6,602 nucleotides of DNA. Origin: JAOUEA01 sp039933515. Its GTDB lineage: Bacteria > Actinomycetota > UBA4738 > HRBIN12. The notes beneath the pieces were generated by a model. That model was not told the DNA's origin, searched no databases, and saw only the letters and a list, made by a program, of their open reading frames with translations. The position numbers were made by a program, and so were the translations under genes. This document shows, piece by piece, positions 1 to 5,932 of this stretch. Every line of letters starts with the position of its first letter. The first letter of the stretch is position 1. The DNA lies in the NCBI GenBank assembly GCA_039933515.1, contig JBDTNY010000135.1:1-6602 (forward strand). Reading direction: 5' to 3'.

Positions 1-63
1 CCACGGCGACCACGGCGACCACGGCGACCACGGCGACCACGGCGACCACGGCGACCACGGCGA
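1..63. repeat. Perfect 9-bp tandem repeat, seven copies, cut by the window edge
   Basis: The unit CCACGGCGA occurs seven times without a mismatch and then breaks into unique sequence; more copies may lie outside the window. Because the unit is three codons long and contains no stop, it stays open in every plus frame. In frame 2 it reads His-Gly-Asp repeats ending at a TAG at 71-73, which would suit the C-terminal tail of an upstream gene. In frame 3 it reads Thr-Ala-Thr and is open into the gene that starts at 102. On the minus strand it reads Arg-Arg-Gly or Val-Ala-Val. The sequence alone does not show which reading, if any, is translated. Confidence 0.95.
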
Positions 64-101
64 CGGGCGCTAGCGGATCGCGCCCCGGCGATCATCGATC
101 G

Positions 102-953
102 ATGGAGATCCAGAACGGATACGGAGCGCTCCGGCGGGTCCTCGTGCGCCCACCGATCGCTGAGGACGCCGGCGCGTGGCGCGGGTACGGGTGGCGAGAC
201 GCACCCGACCCGGCCCTGGCCGATGCGCAGCATGCGGCCCTCCGAGAGCTGCTCGCCGACGCGGGGGCCGACATCGTGGTGGGCACCACCCGGGTGGAAG
301 GCGACCCCGACGCGATCTACGCATACGACCCGATCCTGATGACCGACGCCGGCGCGATCGTGCTTCGCCCCGGCAAGGAGGGTCGTCGTCGAGAGCCCGG
401 CGCGCTCGCCCTCGATCTCGATACCGCCGGCATCCCGGTCGCGGGGGCGCTCACCGCTCCCGGCTCGGCCGAAGGCGGCGACATGTTCTGGCTCGACGAA
501 CGCACGCTGCTGGTCGGACACGGCTACCGCACGAACGGCGAAGGGATCCGCCAGCTGCGCGAGCTGCTCGAACCCACGGGCGCCACCGTCGAGGTCTTCG
601 ACCTGCCGCACTTCCACGGTCCCGCCGAGTGCCTGCACCTGATGTCCTTCGTCTCGCCGCTCGACGTCGACCTTGCCGTGGTGTACCTCCCGATGATGCC
701 CGTGCGACTCGTGGAACTGCTCCGCGATCGCGGGGTCGGGTTCGTCGAGGTCCCCGATGAGGAAGCCGACTTCATGGGCGCCAACGTGCTCGCGCTGGGA
801 CCGCGCGTCGGGCTCGCGGTCGACGGGAGTCCGGAGACCCGCCGGCGTATGGAGGCAGCCGGCGTCGACGTCCGGATCTTCGAGGGCTCCGAGATCTCTC
901 GCAAGGGCGACGGCGGCCCCACCTGCCTGACGCGGCCGCTCGAGCGCGGCTGA
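102..953 (+). CDS. DDAH-type guanidino-modifying hydrolase (dimethylargininase / amidinotransferase family)
   Basis: This 283-residue protein looks like a cytoplasmic enzyme of the arginine deiminase/amidinotransferase superfamily, closest in layout to dimethylarginine dimethylaminohydrolase, which turns methylated arginine into citrulline and methylamines. It opens with GYGALRRVLVRPP. Likely active-site residues are in order: Asp76 in YAYDP, Glu124 and Asp126 in EGGD, Arg143 in YRTN, His179 in LHLMSF, and the nucleophile Cys275 in GGPTCLTRPL near the C-terminus. The VEVPDEE and MGANVLALGPR segments (216-235) are also typical. The length matches DDAHs (about 255-285 residues). The start is the ATG directly before the conserved N-terminus; there is no Shine-Dalgarno, so it may be leaderless. 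The frame is open further upstream only through the tandem repeat. No arginine-pathway neighbour is present, so another guanidino substrate is possible. Family assignment is firm; substrate is inferred. Confidence 0.85.
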   Translation: MEIQNGYGALRRVLVRPPIAEDAGAWRGYGWRDAPDPALADAQHAALRELLADAGADIVVGTTRVEGDPDAIYAYDPILMTDAGAIVLRPGKEGRRREPGALALDLDTAGIPVAGALTAPGSAEGGDMFWLDERTLLVGHGYRTNGEGIRQLRELLEPTGATVEVFDLPHFHGPAECLHLMSFVSPLDVDLAVVYLPMMPVRLVELLRDRGVGFVEVPDEEADFMGANVLALGPRVGLAVDGSPETRRRMEAAGVDVRIFEGSEISRKGDGGPTCLTRPLERG

Positions 954-995
954 CCCGTCGGCGGGTCCCCCCGGCTCCGGGCCGGACGACCGGGG
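952..995 (+). terminator. Candidate terminator after the DDAH-like gene (no T-tract)
   Basis: A perfect 6-bp stem overlaps the stop codon: GACCCG at 952-957, loop TCGG, CGGGTC at 962-967. A second possible stem pairs CCCCGG at 969-974 with CCGGGG at 990-995. No T-run follows, so this is not a canonical intrinsic terminator; such hairpins are common after genes in GC-rich actinobacteria but also arise by chance at this composition. Confidence 0.35.
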
Positions 996-1015
996 AGCGA
1001 TCCCGGTGGCGCATC

Positions 1016-1035
1016 TAGGCTCGGGATCGAGGAGG
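1016..1035 (+). promoter_or_regulatory. -10-like box and consensus Shine-Dalgarno ahead of the small ORF
   Basis: TAGGCT at 1016-1021 fits the actinobacterial TAnnnT -10 pattern. A full AGGAGG at 1030-1035 sits five bases before the ATG at 1041. It is the best ribosome binding site on the plus strand of this window, which is the main reason to take the short ORF seriously. I see no convincing -35 box. Confidence 0.5.
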
Positions 1036-1040
1036 CAACG

Positions 1041-1190
1041 ATGCGGCTGACGTCGAAGATGCCCGTGCACGAGCCGAGCCACTCACGCGAACCGCGGATG
1101 CGCTCACGAGGAGTGCTGCCCTCCCGCGTGCATCTTCGCCGCGGGTTCCGCCTGAAGGGTCGCATCACGCGACCCCGGCACCCCCGCTGA
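1041..1190 (+). CDS. Small Arg-rich hypothetical protein (49 aa), possible
   Basis: This 49-codon ORF begins MRLTSKMPVHEP and ends RITRPRHPR before TGA. I do not recognise it. It is strongly basic (13 Arg and 2 Lys against 2 Glu), has four His and no hydrophobic segment, so it is neither a signal peptide nor a membrane peptide. In its favour are the consensus AGGAGG five bases before the ATG, a -10-like box just upstream, and mostly G or C third positions. Against it, its whole length overlaps inverted repeats that could form an RNA fold, and Arg-rich short ORFs arise easily in GC-rich noncoding DNA. It lies alone between the DDAH-like gene (87 bp upstream) and the membrane protein gene (33 bp downstream). 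It could be a nucleic-acid-binding small protein, a leader peptide or not coding. Confidence 0.38.
   Translation: MRLTSKMPVHEPSHSREPRMRSRGVLPSRVHLRRGFRLKGRITRPRHPR
1054..1138 (+). other. Long-range inverted repeat, possible RNA fold
   Basis: CGAAGATGC at 1054-1062 is perfectly complementary to GCATCTTCG at 1130-1138. Past one mismatch the pairing resumes for four more positions (1064-1067 with 1125-1128, one of them G-U). Inside the loop, CACTC at 1080-1084 can pair with GAGTG at 1111-1115, and CGCG at 1086-1089 with CGCG at 1093-1096. The nested layout could be a structured RNA or leader, but I match it to no known riboswitch or RNA family, and GC-rich DNA produces some pairing by chance. 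Confidence 0.3.
1157..1175 (+). terminator. Hairpin upstream of the membrane protein gene
   Basis: GGGTCGC at 1157-1163 and GCGACCC at 1169-1175 form a perfect 7-bp stem around a five-base loop, ATCAC. It lies within the last codons of the possible small ORF and 48 bp before the next gene. No T-run follows. It could end the upstream transcript or be part of a larger fold. Confidence 0.35.
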
Positions 1191-1222
1191 CCCTGTGCTC
1201 GGGCCGGTCCTGGGAGCTCGAC

Positions 1223-1228
1223 TATGCT
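1223..1228 (+). promoter_or_regulatory. -10-like TATGCT, possible leaderless promoter that bears on the start choice
   Basis: TATGCT matches the TAnnnT -10 pattern and is followed by seven bases and then the in-frame GTG at 1236. A transcript starting there would be leaderless. The box overlaps the ATG at 1224, so the two start models compete: leaderless GTG at 1236, or ATG at 1224 served by GGGAG at 1212-1216 from a promoter further upstream. Confidence 0.4.
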
Positions 1229-1709
1229 CCGGGCCGTGAACGAGCTCTGGGTGTTCATCCATATCTTGGGCGTGGCCGGGTTCCTGGCCATGCACGGGGT
1301 GTCGATGTACGTGATGTTCGCGGTGCGCGGCGGCGACCGTGAACGCGACCGGATCCTCACGCTCTGTGAACTCTCGAAACGGACCATCGGGCCGATGTAC
1401 GTCTCGATGGGGTTCTTGCTGCTGGGCGGCCTCGCCGCAGGGGTGCAAGACCGCCTCTTCGCCCAGACGTGGTTCTGGGGTTCGATCGTCCTGTTGCTCG
1501 CGATCCTCGCCGCCATGTCGGTCACGGGCACACCGTGGATGAAACAGCTGCGCGAAGGGTGCACGCGATGGCACGACGGCACCTTCCCGATGACCGACGA
1601 TGAGCTGGCAGCGCACCTCGACGGCCCGATGGTGGCGATCGTCGCGGGGAGCGGCACGATCGCGCTCGTCCTGATGCTGTACCTGATGGTCTACAAGCCC
1701 GGGAGCTGA
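1224..1709 (+). CDS. Four-helix integral membrane protein, DUF2269-like
   Basis: This 161-residue protein has four clear hydrophobic segments, at about residues 9-33, 54-74, 82-104 and 134-157, so it is an inner-membrane protein with no large soluble domain. The first helix carries the motif FIHILGVAGFLAMHG with His13 and His24, a pattern seen in DUF2269 and similar four-helix families whose function is unknown. Length and helix spacing fit that group, but I cannot exclude a CopD-like or other small membrane family. A charged loop (residues 35-52) follows helix 1 and a longer loop with Cys113 and His117 joins helices 3 and 4. The start is either ATG 1224, with GGGAG seven bases upstream, or GTG 1236, with a -10-like box at leaderless spacing; the second would drop four residues. 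serC follows after 50 bp, but serC appears to have its own promoter, so a shared role is not implied. Confidence 0.85.
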   Translation: MLRAVNELWVFIHILGVAGFLAMHGVSMYVMFAVRGGDRERDRILTLCELSKRTIGPMYVSMGFLLLGGLAAGVQDRLFAQTWFWGSIVLLLAILAAMSVTGTPWMKQLREGCTRWHDGTFPMTDDELAAHLDGPMVAIVAGSGTIALVLMLYLMVYKPGS

Positions 1710-1747
1710 CCTTCCGCCTCGTCCCCGATCGCGCGATGGTCGTTCGA

Positions 1748-1753
1748 TAGCCT
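1748..1753 (+). promoter_or_regulatory. -10-like TAGCCT for a leaderless serC transcript
   Basis: TAGCCT fits TAnnnT and is followed by exactly six bases (GGCACC) and the ATG of serC. No Shine-Dalgarno precedes that ATG, so transcription would begin at or very near the start codon. A -35 box is not evident. Confidence 0.55.
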
Positions 1754-1759
1754 GGCACC

Positions 1760-2863
1760 ATGACCGAGCGCTCATTCAACTTCTCCGCCGGCCCCGCCAC
1801 GCTTCCGTTGCCGGTGCTCGAGGAGGCGCAGCGCGACCTGATCGCGCTCCCGGGCGTGGGGGCAGGGCCCCTCGAGGTCTCGCACCGGGGAGCCTGGTTC
1901 CGGGGTGTGATCGACGAGGCCGAGGCGAACCTGCGACTCCTGCTCGCGATCCCTGCGACACATCGGGTCCTGTTCTGTCAGGGCGGCGCCACCCAGCAGT
2001 TCTCGATGGTGGCGATGAACTTCCTGCGCGGCACGGGTCGCCCGGCCGAGTACGTGCTGACCGGCGCCTGGGGGAACAAGGCCTTCGCAGAGGCGCAGAA
2101 AGAGGGCACCGCTCGAGTCGCCTGGACCGGCGCCGGAGACGGGTTCGTGTCGGTGCCCACGGCCGACGAGCTGGTCAAGTCGCTCTCACGCGACGCCGCG
2201 TACGCGCACGTCACGACGAACGAGACGATCCAAGGCGTGGAGTTCGCCGAGGACCCGCATCCGCCCGCGGACGTTCCGCTCGTCGCCGACATGTCGTCGG
2301 ACTTCTGCTCGCGGCCGGTCGACGTCGGCCGGTACGGCGCGATCTACGCGGGCGCCCAGAAGAACGCGGGGCCCGCCGGCGTGACCGTCGTGATCGTGCG
2401 CGACGACATGCTCGCCCGCATCCCCGACGGCTTGCCGACGATGCTCGACTACCGGACGTTCGCCGACCATGGGTCGCTGTACAACACGCCGCCCGTGTTC
2501 TCGATCTACGTGCTGATGCTCGTGACGCGGTGGCTCCGCGACGACGTCGGCGGGCTCGAAGCACAGCGTGCGAACAACCGAGCCAAGGCCGGGCTCGTGT
2601 ACGACGCGATCGATGCGAGTGGAGGCTTCTACCTGGGGCATGCCCGCCCCGAGGCGCGCTCGTTGATGAACCTCACGTGGCGGCTCCCTTCGGAGGCGCT
2701 CGACCAGGCATTCGTATCGGAGGCAGCAGATGAAGGGATGGCCGAGCTGAAGGGGCACCGCAGCGTCGGCGGGATCCGGGCGAGCCTCTACAACGCGATG
2801 CCGCTCGAGGGCCCTCGCACCCTCGCCGAGTTCATGCGCGGGTTCGCCGCGCGGCACGCCTGA
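1760..2863 (+). CDS. serC: Phosphoserine aminotransferase
   Basis: SerC is a cytoplasmic, PLP-dependent dimeric enzyme of aminotransferase class V. It converts 3-phosphohydroxypyruvate and glutamate to phosphoserine and 2-oxoglutarate, the second step of serine synthesis (EC 2.6.1.52). The 367 residues match the usual length of about 360. Signature motifs appear in order: FSAGPA (8-13), EVSHRG with substrate-binding His42-Arg43 (39-44), QGGATQQF (74-81), Trp104, TNETIQG with Thr153 (153-159), Asp177 in ADMSSD, the Schiff-base Lys201 in YAGAQKNAGPAG, YNTPP (241-245), and the phosphate-binding GHRSVGGIRASLYNAMP (332-348). The protein appears intact. The ATG is set by the FSAGPA motif and the -10-like box six bases upstream. 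No serA or serB lies in the window. It converges on the aminotransferase gene at 2889 with 25 bp between. Confidence 0.96.
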   Translation: MTERSFNFSAGPATLPLPVLEEAQRDLIALPGVGAGPLEVSHRGAWFRGVIDEAEANLRLLLAIPATHRVLFCQGGATQQFSMVAMNFLRGTGRPAEYVLTGAWGNKAFAEAQKEGTARVAWTGAGDGFVSVPTADELVKSLSRDAAYAHVTTNETIQGVEFAEDPHPPADVPLVADMSSDFCSRPVDVGRYGAIYAGAQKNAGPAGVTVVIVRDDMLARIPDGLPTMLDYRTFADHGSLYNTPPVFSIYVLMLVTRWLRDDVGGLEAQRANNRAKAGLVYDAIDASGGFYLGHARPEARSLMNLTWRLPSEALDQAFVSEAADEGMAELKGHRSVGGIRASLYNAMPLEGPRTLAEFMRGFAARHA

Positions 2864-2887
2864 CGACGCCCCAGGTCGGACGCGTCA
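2861..2887. terminator. Possible bidirectional hairpin between convergent genes
   Basis: TGACG from the serC stop codon (2861-2865), followed after a one-base bulge by CG, can pair with CGCGTCA at 2881-2887. The stem fills the 25-bp gap between serC and the convergent aminotransferase gene, where a shared terminator would be expected. It is imperfect and has no T-tract on either side. Confidence 0.3.
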
Positions 2888-2888
2888 T

Positions 2889-4247
2889 CTACGCCCCGAT
2901 CAGCTCGTCGGCGGCCTGCGCGAACACCTCGGTGTGCCGGTCGACGTCCTCGGGGGTCGTGGCAGGTGACATTAGGGCCATGTTGTGGAACGGCGTCATC
3001 AAGATCCCGCGGTTCAACAGGTAGAGGTGGATGAGCAGATCGAGCTCGCCGTCCTGCCCGGCCGCCGCCTCGGTGCCGTTGCGGGCTCGATCGGGACGGA
3101 AGAGGTACTCGACGCGGCAGCCGAGCCGTGTCACGTGGAACGGCAGCCCGCGTGAGTCGATCACCGATTGCACGCCCTGCTCGAAGCGCTCTCCCAGAGC
3201 GATCATCCGCTCGAAGGCCTCGTCGGTGAGGACCTCTCCCAGGGTGGCGCGCATGGCTGCGAGCGAGAGCGCGTTCCCGGCGAGCGTGCCCCCGGTGCCC
3301 CCCACGTCGGCGTTCAGCCAGTCGACCTCCGCGTAGATCCGATCGGCCATGGCCTGGCTCACGCCGTAGGCCGCGCTCGGGATCCCCGCACCCAGCGTCT
3401 TGCCGATCGTCACGAAGTCGGGCTCGAGCCCCCAGGCCTTCGTGCAACCGCCGGGGCCGGCGCTGATCGTGTGGGTCTCGTCGATGATGAGCAGGGCGCC
3501 GTACTTCGTGCACAGCTCACGGACCTCTCGATGGTAGTTCTCGTCGGGCAGGACGATCCCGATGTTCGTGAGCGCCGGCTCGAACAGGCACGCGGCCACG
3601 TCACCGTGGGCGAGCGCACGCTCCAGGCCCTCGAGGTCGTTGATCTCCACGACTCGTGTGGTGAGCTCGAGCGGCACCGGCTTGCCGGTGTTCCCCTCGC
3701 GTTCGATCACGAGGCCGCGGTCGTCGAGGGTCGCGATCGTCTCGTCGACCGACCCGTGGTAGCACCAGTTGTGCACGACGATCTTGCTCCGCCCCGTGAT
3801 CTCGCGCGCCCAACGGATCACGAACCGGTTCGCATCGGTAGCCGTAAGCGTGAACGACCAATAGGGAACCCCGAAGCGCCGGGTCATCTCGGCCCCGACC
3901 CACGCGGCGTCCTCGGTCGGGAGCATGAGCGTGATCCCCTTCGCGGCCTGCTGCGCGATCGCGTCGACGGAAACCTTGGGCGCGTGGCCCGCCATGCCTC
4001 CGGTATCGCCTAGGCACAGGTCGACGTACTCGTTCCCGTCGACGTCCCAGAATCGGGCTCCCTCGGCGCGCTCGACGAACACCGGGTGGTCGCCCGACCA
4101 CCGCGTCATCCAGTTCATCGGGACGCCGAACAGGAGCGAGGCTTTCGCCTCCTCCGCGAGCTCGCGCGACTTCGCGTGATGCTCGCGGAACGTCTGTCGC
4201 TCGCGTTCGTTCAGCTCGTGCAGCCGGGACCGGTCGATCGTATTCAT
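2889..4247 (-). CDS. Class III PLP-dependent aminotransferase, glutamate-1-semialdehyde aminomutase-like, substrate unknown
   Basis: This 452-residue protein is a fold-type I, class III (omega-type) aminotransferase; this class moves amino groups to or from amines, beta-amino acids or semialdehydes. Visible features in order: WDVDGNEYVDL (67-77), phosphate-region TATDAN (135-140) where most relatives have SGTEA, WCYHGS with Tyr163-His164 (161-166), LFEPALTN (221-228), IIDETHT with PLP-binding Asp256 (254-260), Schiff-base Lys283 in TIGKTLGAG, and GGTLAGN with Thr321 (319-325). Length fits the class (about 420-460). The start is the ATG at 4247 because GGAGGG lies five bases upstream; an 18-residue Arg-rich in-frame extension to 4301 lacks such support. 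It is not likely to be hemL itself given the altered motifs and no heme genes nearby. It could act on beta-amino acids or aminoketones, but this is inference. It is divergent from the lipoprotein gene and convergent with serC. Confidence 0.92.
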   Translation of the reverse strand: MNTIDRSRLHELNERERQTFREHHAKSRELAEEAKASLLFGVPMNWMTRWSGDHPVFVERAEGARFWDVDGNEYVDLCLGDTGGMAGHAPKVSVDAIAQQAAKGITLMLPTEDAAWVGAEMTRRFGVPYWSFTLTATDANRFVIRWAREITGRSKIVVHNWCYHGSVDETIATLDDRGLVIEREGNTGKPVPLELTTRVVEINDLEGLERALAHGDVAACLFEPALTNIGIVLPDENYHREVRELCTKYGALLIIDETHTISAGPGGCTKAWGLEPDFVTIGKTLGAGIPSAAYGVSQAMADRIYAEVDWLNADVGGTGGTLAGNALSLAAMRATLGEVLTDEAFERMIALGERFEQGVQSVIDSRGLPFHVTRLGCRVEYLFRPDRARNGTEAAAGQDGELDLLIHLYLLNRGILMTPFHNMALMSPATTPEDVDRHTEVFAQAADELIGA

Positions 4248-4293
4248 CGGAGCCCTCCGGGGGTCGTGACGACGGCGTCGTGACCGTATCGTA
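4248..4293 (-). promoter_or_regulatory. Control region of the aminotransferase gene: -10 box, GTCGTGAC direct repeat, Shine-Dalgarno
   Basis: Read on the minus strand, TACGAT (4293-4288) is a good -10 box, placing the transcript start near 4281. GGAGGG (4258-4253) lies five bases before the ATG at 4247. Between them the plus-strand octamer GTCGTGAC occurs twice, at 4263-4270 and 4277-4284, 14 bp apart, and the first copy forms an 11-bp inverted repeat, GTCGTGACGAC (4263-4273). The repeats overlap the predicted transcript start, where a repressor could act, or they could shape the leader RNA. Confidence 0.45.
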
Positions 4294-4344
4294 GCCGTCA
4301 CCCGAGGGCCGGCTGCGTCCCCCGCGGCCAGCGAGAGGTAAACC

Positions 4345-4363
4345 TTCGGCTGGTCCGGCCGAA
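4345..4363. other. Short inverted repeat upstream of the lipoprotein gene
   Basis: TTCGGC at 4345-4350 and GCCGAA at 4358-4363 are perfect 6-bp arms around TGGTCCG. It lies 10 bp before the first possible start of the lipoprotein gene, just upstream of a TAGGGA(T) sequence at 4369-4375 that resembles a weak -10 box. It could be an operator or chance symmetry. Confidence 0.25.
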
Positions 4364-4373
4364 AACGCTAGGG

Positions 4374-4898
4374 ATGCGAGATCGCAGCTTCGGTCTCACG
4401 ATGGCTCGATGGGGCGTGATCGGCGCTGTCTGTCTGGTGGCGCTCGCCTCGTGCTCGCGAGGTCCCGAACTCGCGAGCGGGACTGACCCGTTGGCGAACG
4501 CCTCCCCGATCTCGACCGTGCCGCCGACGTACGGTCCTGCGGATTGCGATCCCCCCTCGAGCAGACGCCCGCTCGAGGGCGCGACGGAGGTACGGGCCGC
4601 GGCCGCAGAGGGCACCGAGATCTGGGCGCGCTTCCCGGGCACGGCACCGCCCCGCGCCGGGACAGCGATCGACGTGGCGTGGCGTATCAACGGCGAACAC
4701 GCGCTCGATCTCGTGCTCGTGGATGAAGACGGCGTCGAGACCCGGGTCGAGCGGGTCGTGCCCGACCCGACGATCCGCTGGAACCGGCCCGGCGACGCAT
4801 GGATCTCGACGATCGCATTCGACCACCCCGGGTGCTGGCGGATCAACGTGTCGCGCGGCATCAGCCGCCGGGGCGACGTGTGGGTCGAGGTCGCCTGA
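4374..4898 (+). CDS. Small secreted lipoprotein of unknown function
   Basis: This 174-residue protein has a lipoprotein signal: a basic start, a hydrophobic run at about residues 14-25, and the lipobox LASC with Cys27 as the lipidated residue. The mature part begins with a Ser/Pro-rich linker (residues 28-66), followed by alternating hydrophobic and polar stretches that suggest a small beta-sandwich, such as TAIDVAWRI (97-105), ALDLVLVDEDG (110-120) and HPGCWRINVS (151-160). Cys58 and Cys154 could form a disulfide. I do not recognise the family; the CWRI stretch recalls small extracytoplasmic beta domains but is not diagnostic. The start is uncertain: ATG 4374 and ATG 4401 (residue 10) both leave an intact signal and neither has a Shine-Dalgarno. 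It is divergent from the aminotransferase gene and ends 32 bp from the convergent phosphoesterase gene. Confidence 0.82.
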   Translation: MRDRSFGLTMARWGVIGAVCLVALASCSRGPELASGTDPLANASPISTVPPTYGPADCDPPSSRRPLEGATEVRAAAAEGTEIWARFPGTAPPRAGTAIDVAWRINGEHALDLVLVDEDGVETRVERVVPDPTIRWNRPGDAWISTIAFDHPGCWRINVSRGISRRGDVWVEVA

Positions 4899-4930
4899 GC
4901 CCCACGCCCGACGAGGAGCTTCGACCCGAG

Positions 4931-5926
4931 CTACGCCGGCTCCCCGTGGCACCGCCCGAAGCCGGAGTCCGAGAACGAGCTTCCCGCGACCGACACGAAG
5001 CGCCAGGCGTACCTGTCGGGAGCCAGACCGAGTCGCAGCACCCCGAAGGCGCGGGCGTTCCGCACCTGGCTGGCCCAGCGGACCTGGTCGATCCAGTAGT
5101 GCTGCACCCCGCCGGTCCCCACGACGAACTCGCGGATCCCGGTCGATCGATCGATGACGCCGGCCGGGGTCATCGGCGCGAACCGCTCGTAGATGTGGTC
5201 GTGACCGTTGAGCACCAGGTCGGCTCCGCGCGCGTACAGGAGGTGCCAGAGGTCGCGAGTCCAGGCCGCCTCCGGGTCGTCGCCATGGGGCCCTGAAGAG
5301 AACCGCGGGTGATGGAAGTACGCGAGGGTGCACAACGACGGGTGCGACGTCAGATCGGCCTGGAGCCAGCGGTACTGGGGCGACCCGGCCGCACATCCCA
5401 CCAGGGTGCAGTTCGAGTTCAGGGCCACCAGGTGCCACCCGGCGAGGTCGTAGCTGTACCAGCCGCGCCCTGGGGGCCCCGCACGCGCTCCGAAGTAGCG
5501 GAAGTAGCCGTTCGCGTCGGCCACCCCGTACTCGTGATTGCCCGGCACCGGCCGCGACCGCAGGCGCATCGTGCCCCAGCTGCGATCGTACGACCGGCGG
5601 AACTTCGTAAGCCGGCCGTCGTCGTACTGCTCGTCGCCGAGCGGGAGCACCAGATCGGGGTCGATCGCGCGGATCAGCGCGAACGTGTCGCGCGCTCGGC
5701 ACCAGGTCGCGGTTCCGCCGCCGTTCTCGAACACGCTGGAGCCCGGGTCGCACGCGATGTCCCCGGCCGCGACCACGACGGCGACGCCGGGCACCCGCGC
5801 CGCCGTCCGAGCTATGGCGGGCCGGGCGAGGGCGCGCCCTGCAAACGAGGCGGCGAGCGAGACGACGAAGATCGCCGCCGTGATCGCGCGGCATGGGCGG
5901 ACCCCTTCGTCGGCTCGTTTCCCCAT
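4931..5926 (-). CDS. Exported metallophosphoesterase, purple-acid-phosphatase-like
   Basis: This 331-residue protein is a calcineurin-like, two-metal phosphoesterase. All five metal-site blocks are visible: GDIAC with Asp56 (55-59), GDEQY with Asp98 and Tyr101 (97-101), GNHEY with Asn130 and His131 (129-133), FHHP with His205-His206 (204-207), and NGHDH with His242 and His244 (240-244). The GDxxY block, with Tyr in the metal-ligand position, is typical of purple acid phosphatases and suggests an Fe-containing centre. Residues 14-35 form a hydrophobic export signal ending ALA, so it probably acts outside the membrane. Six Cys in the mature part may form disulfides. The ATG at 5926 is chosen because TACCCT lies six bases upstream and the signal follows; an extension to 6151 would overlap the glycosidase gene and is Arg-rich. 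It lies 43 bp downstream of the glycosidase gene on the same strand. The substrate is unknown. Confidence 0.9.
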   Translation of the reverse strand: MGKRADEGVRPCRAITAAIFVVSLAASFAGRALARPAIARTAARVPGVAVVVAAGDIACDPGSSVFENGGGTATWCRARDTFALIRAIDPDLVLPLGDEQYDDGRLTKFRRSYDRSWGTMRLRSRPVPGNHEYGVADANGYFRYFGARAGPPGRGWYSYDLAGWHLVALNSNCTLVGCAAGSPQYRWLQADLTSHPSLCTLAYFHHPRFSSGPHGDDPEAAWTRDLWHLLYARGADLVLNGHDHIYERFAPMTPAGVIDRSTGIREFVVGTGGVQHYWIDQVRWASQVRNARAFGVLRLGLAPDRYAWRFVSVAGSSFSDSGFGRCHGEPA

Positions 5927-5932
5927 CGCCCG

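Noticed and set aside
1..63. CRISPR array
   Set aside because: The repeats are 9 bp and directly adjacent with no spacers.
3..101. N-terminal extension of the DDAH-like protein through the tandem repeat
   Set aside because: The frame is open, but it would add a low-complexity Thr/Ala run before a conserved family N-terminus, and the repeat is open in other frames as well.
524..1657. Long minus-strand ORF (377 codons)
   Set aside because: It lies antisense to the DDAH-like and membrane protein genes, is rich in Arg, Ser and Pro with no recognisable domain, and is the kind of open frame that GC-rich coding DNA gives by default.
4248..4301. Longer aminotransferase start, adding 18 residues
   Set aside because: The added segment is Arg-rich and lies over the -10 box and ribosome binding site; the ATG at 4247 has GGAGGG at five-base spacing.
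4368..5894. Long minus-strand ORF (508 codons)
   Set aside because: It overlaps the phosphoesterase gene in another frame and the lipoprotein gene antisense; it is Arg/Pro-rich without motifs, whereas the competing frames carry clear family signatures.
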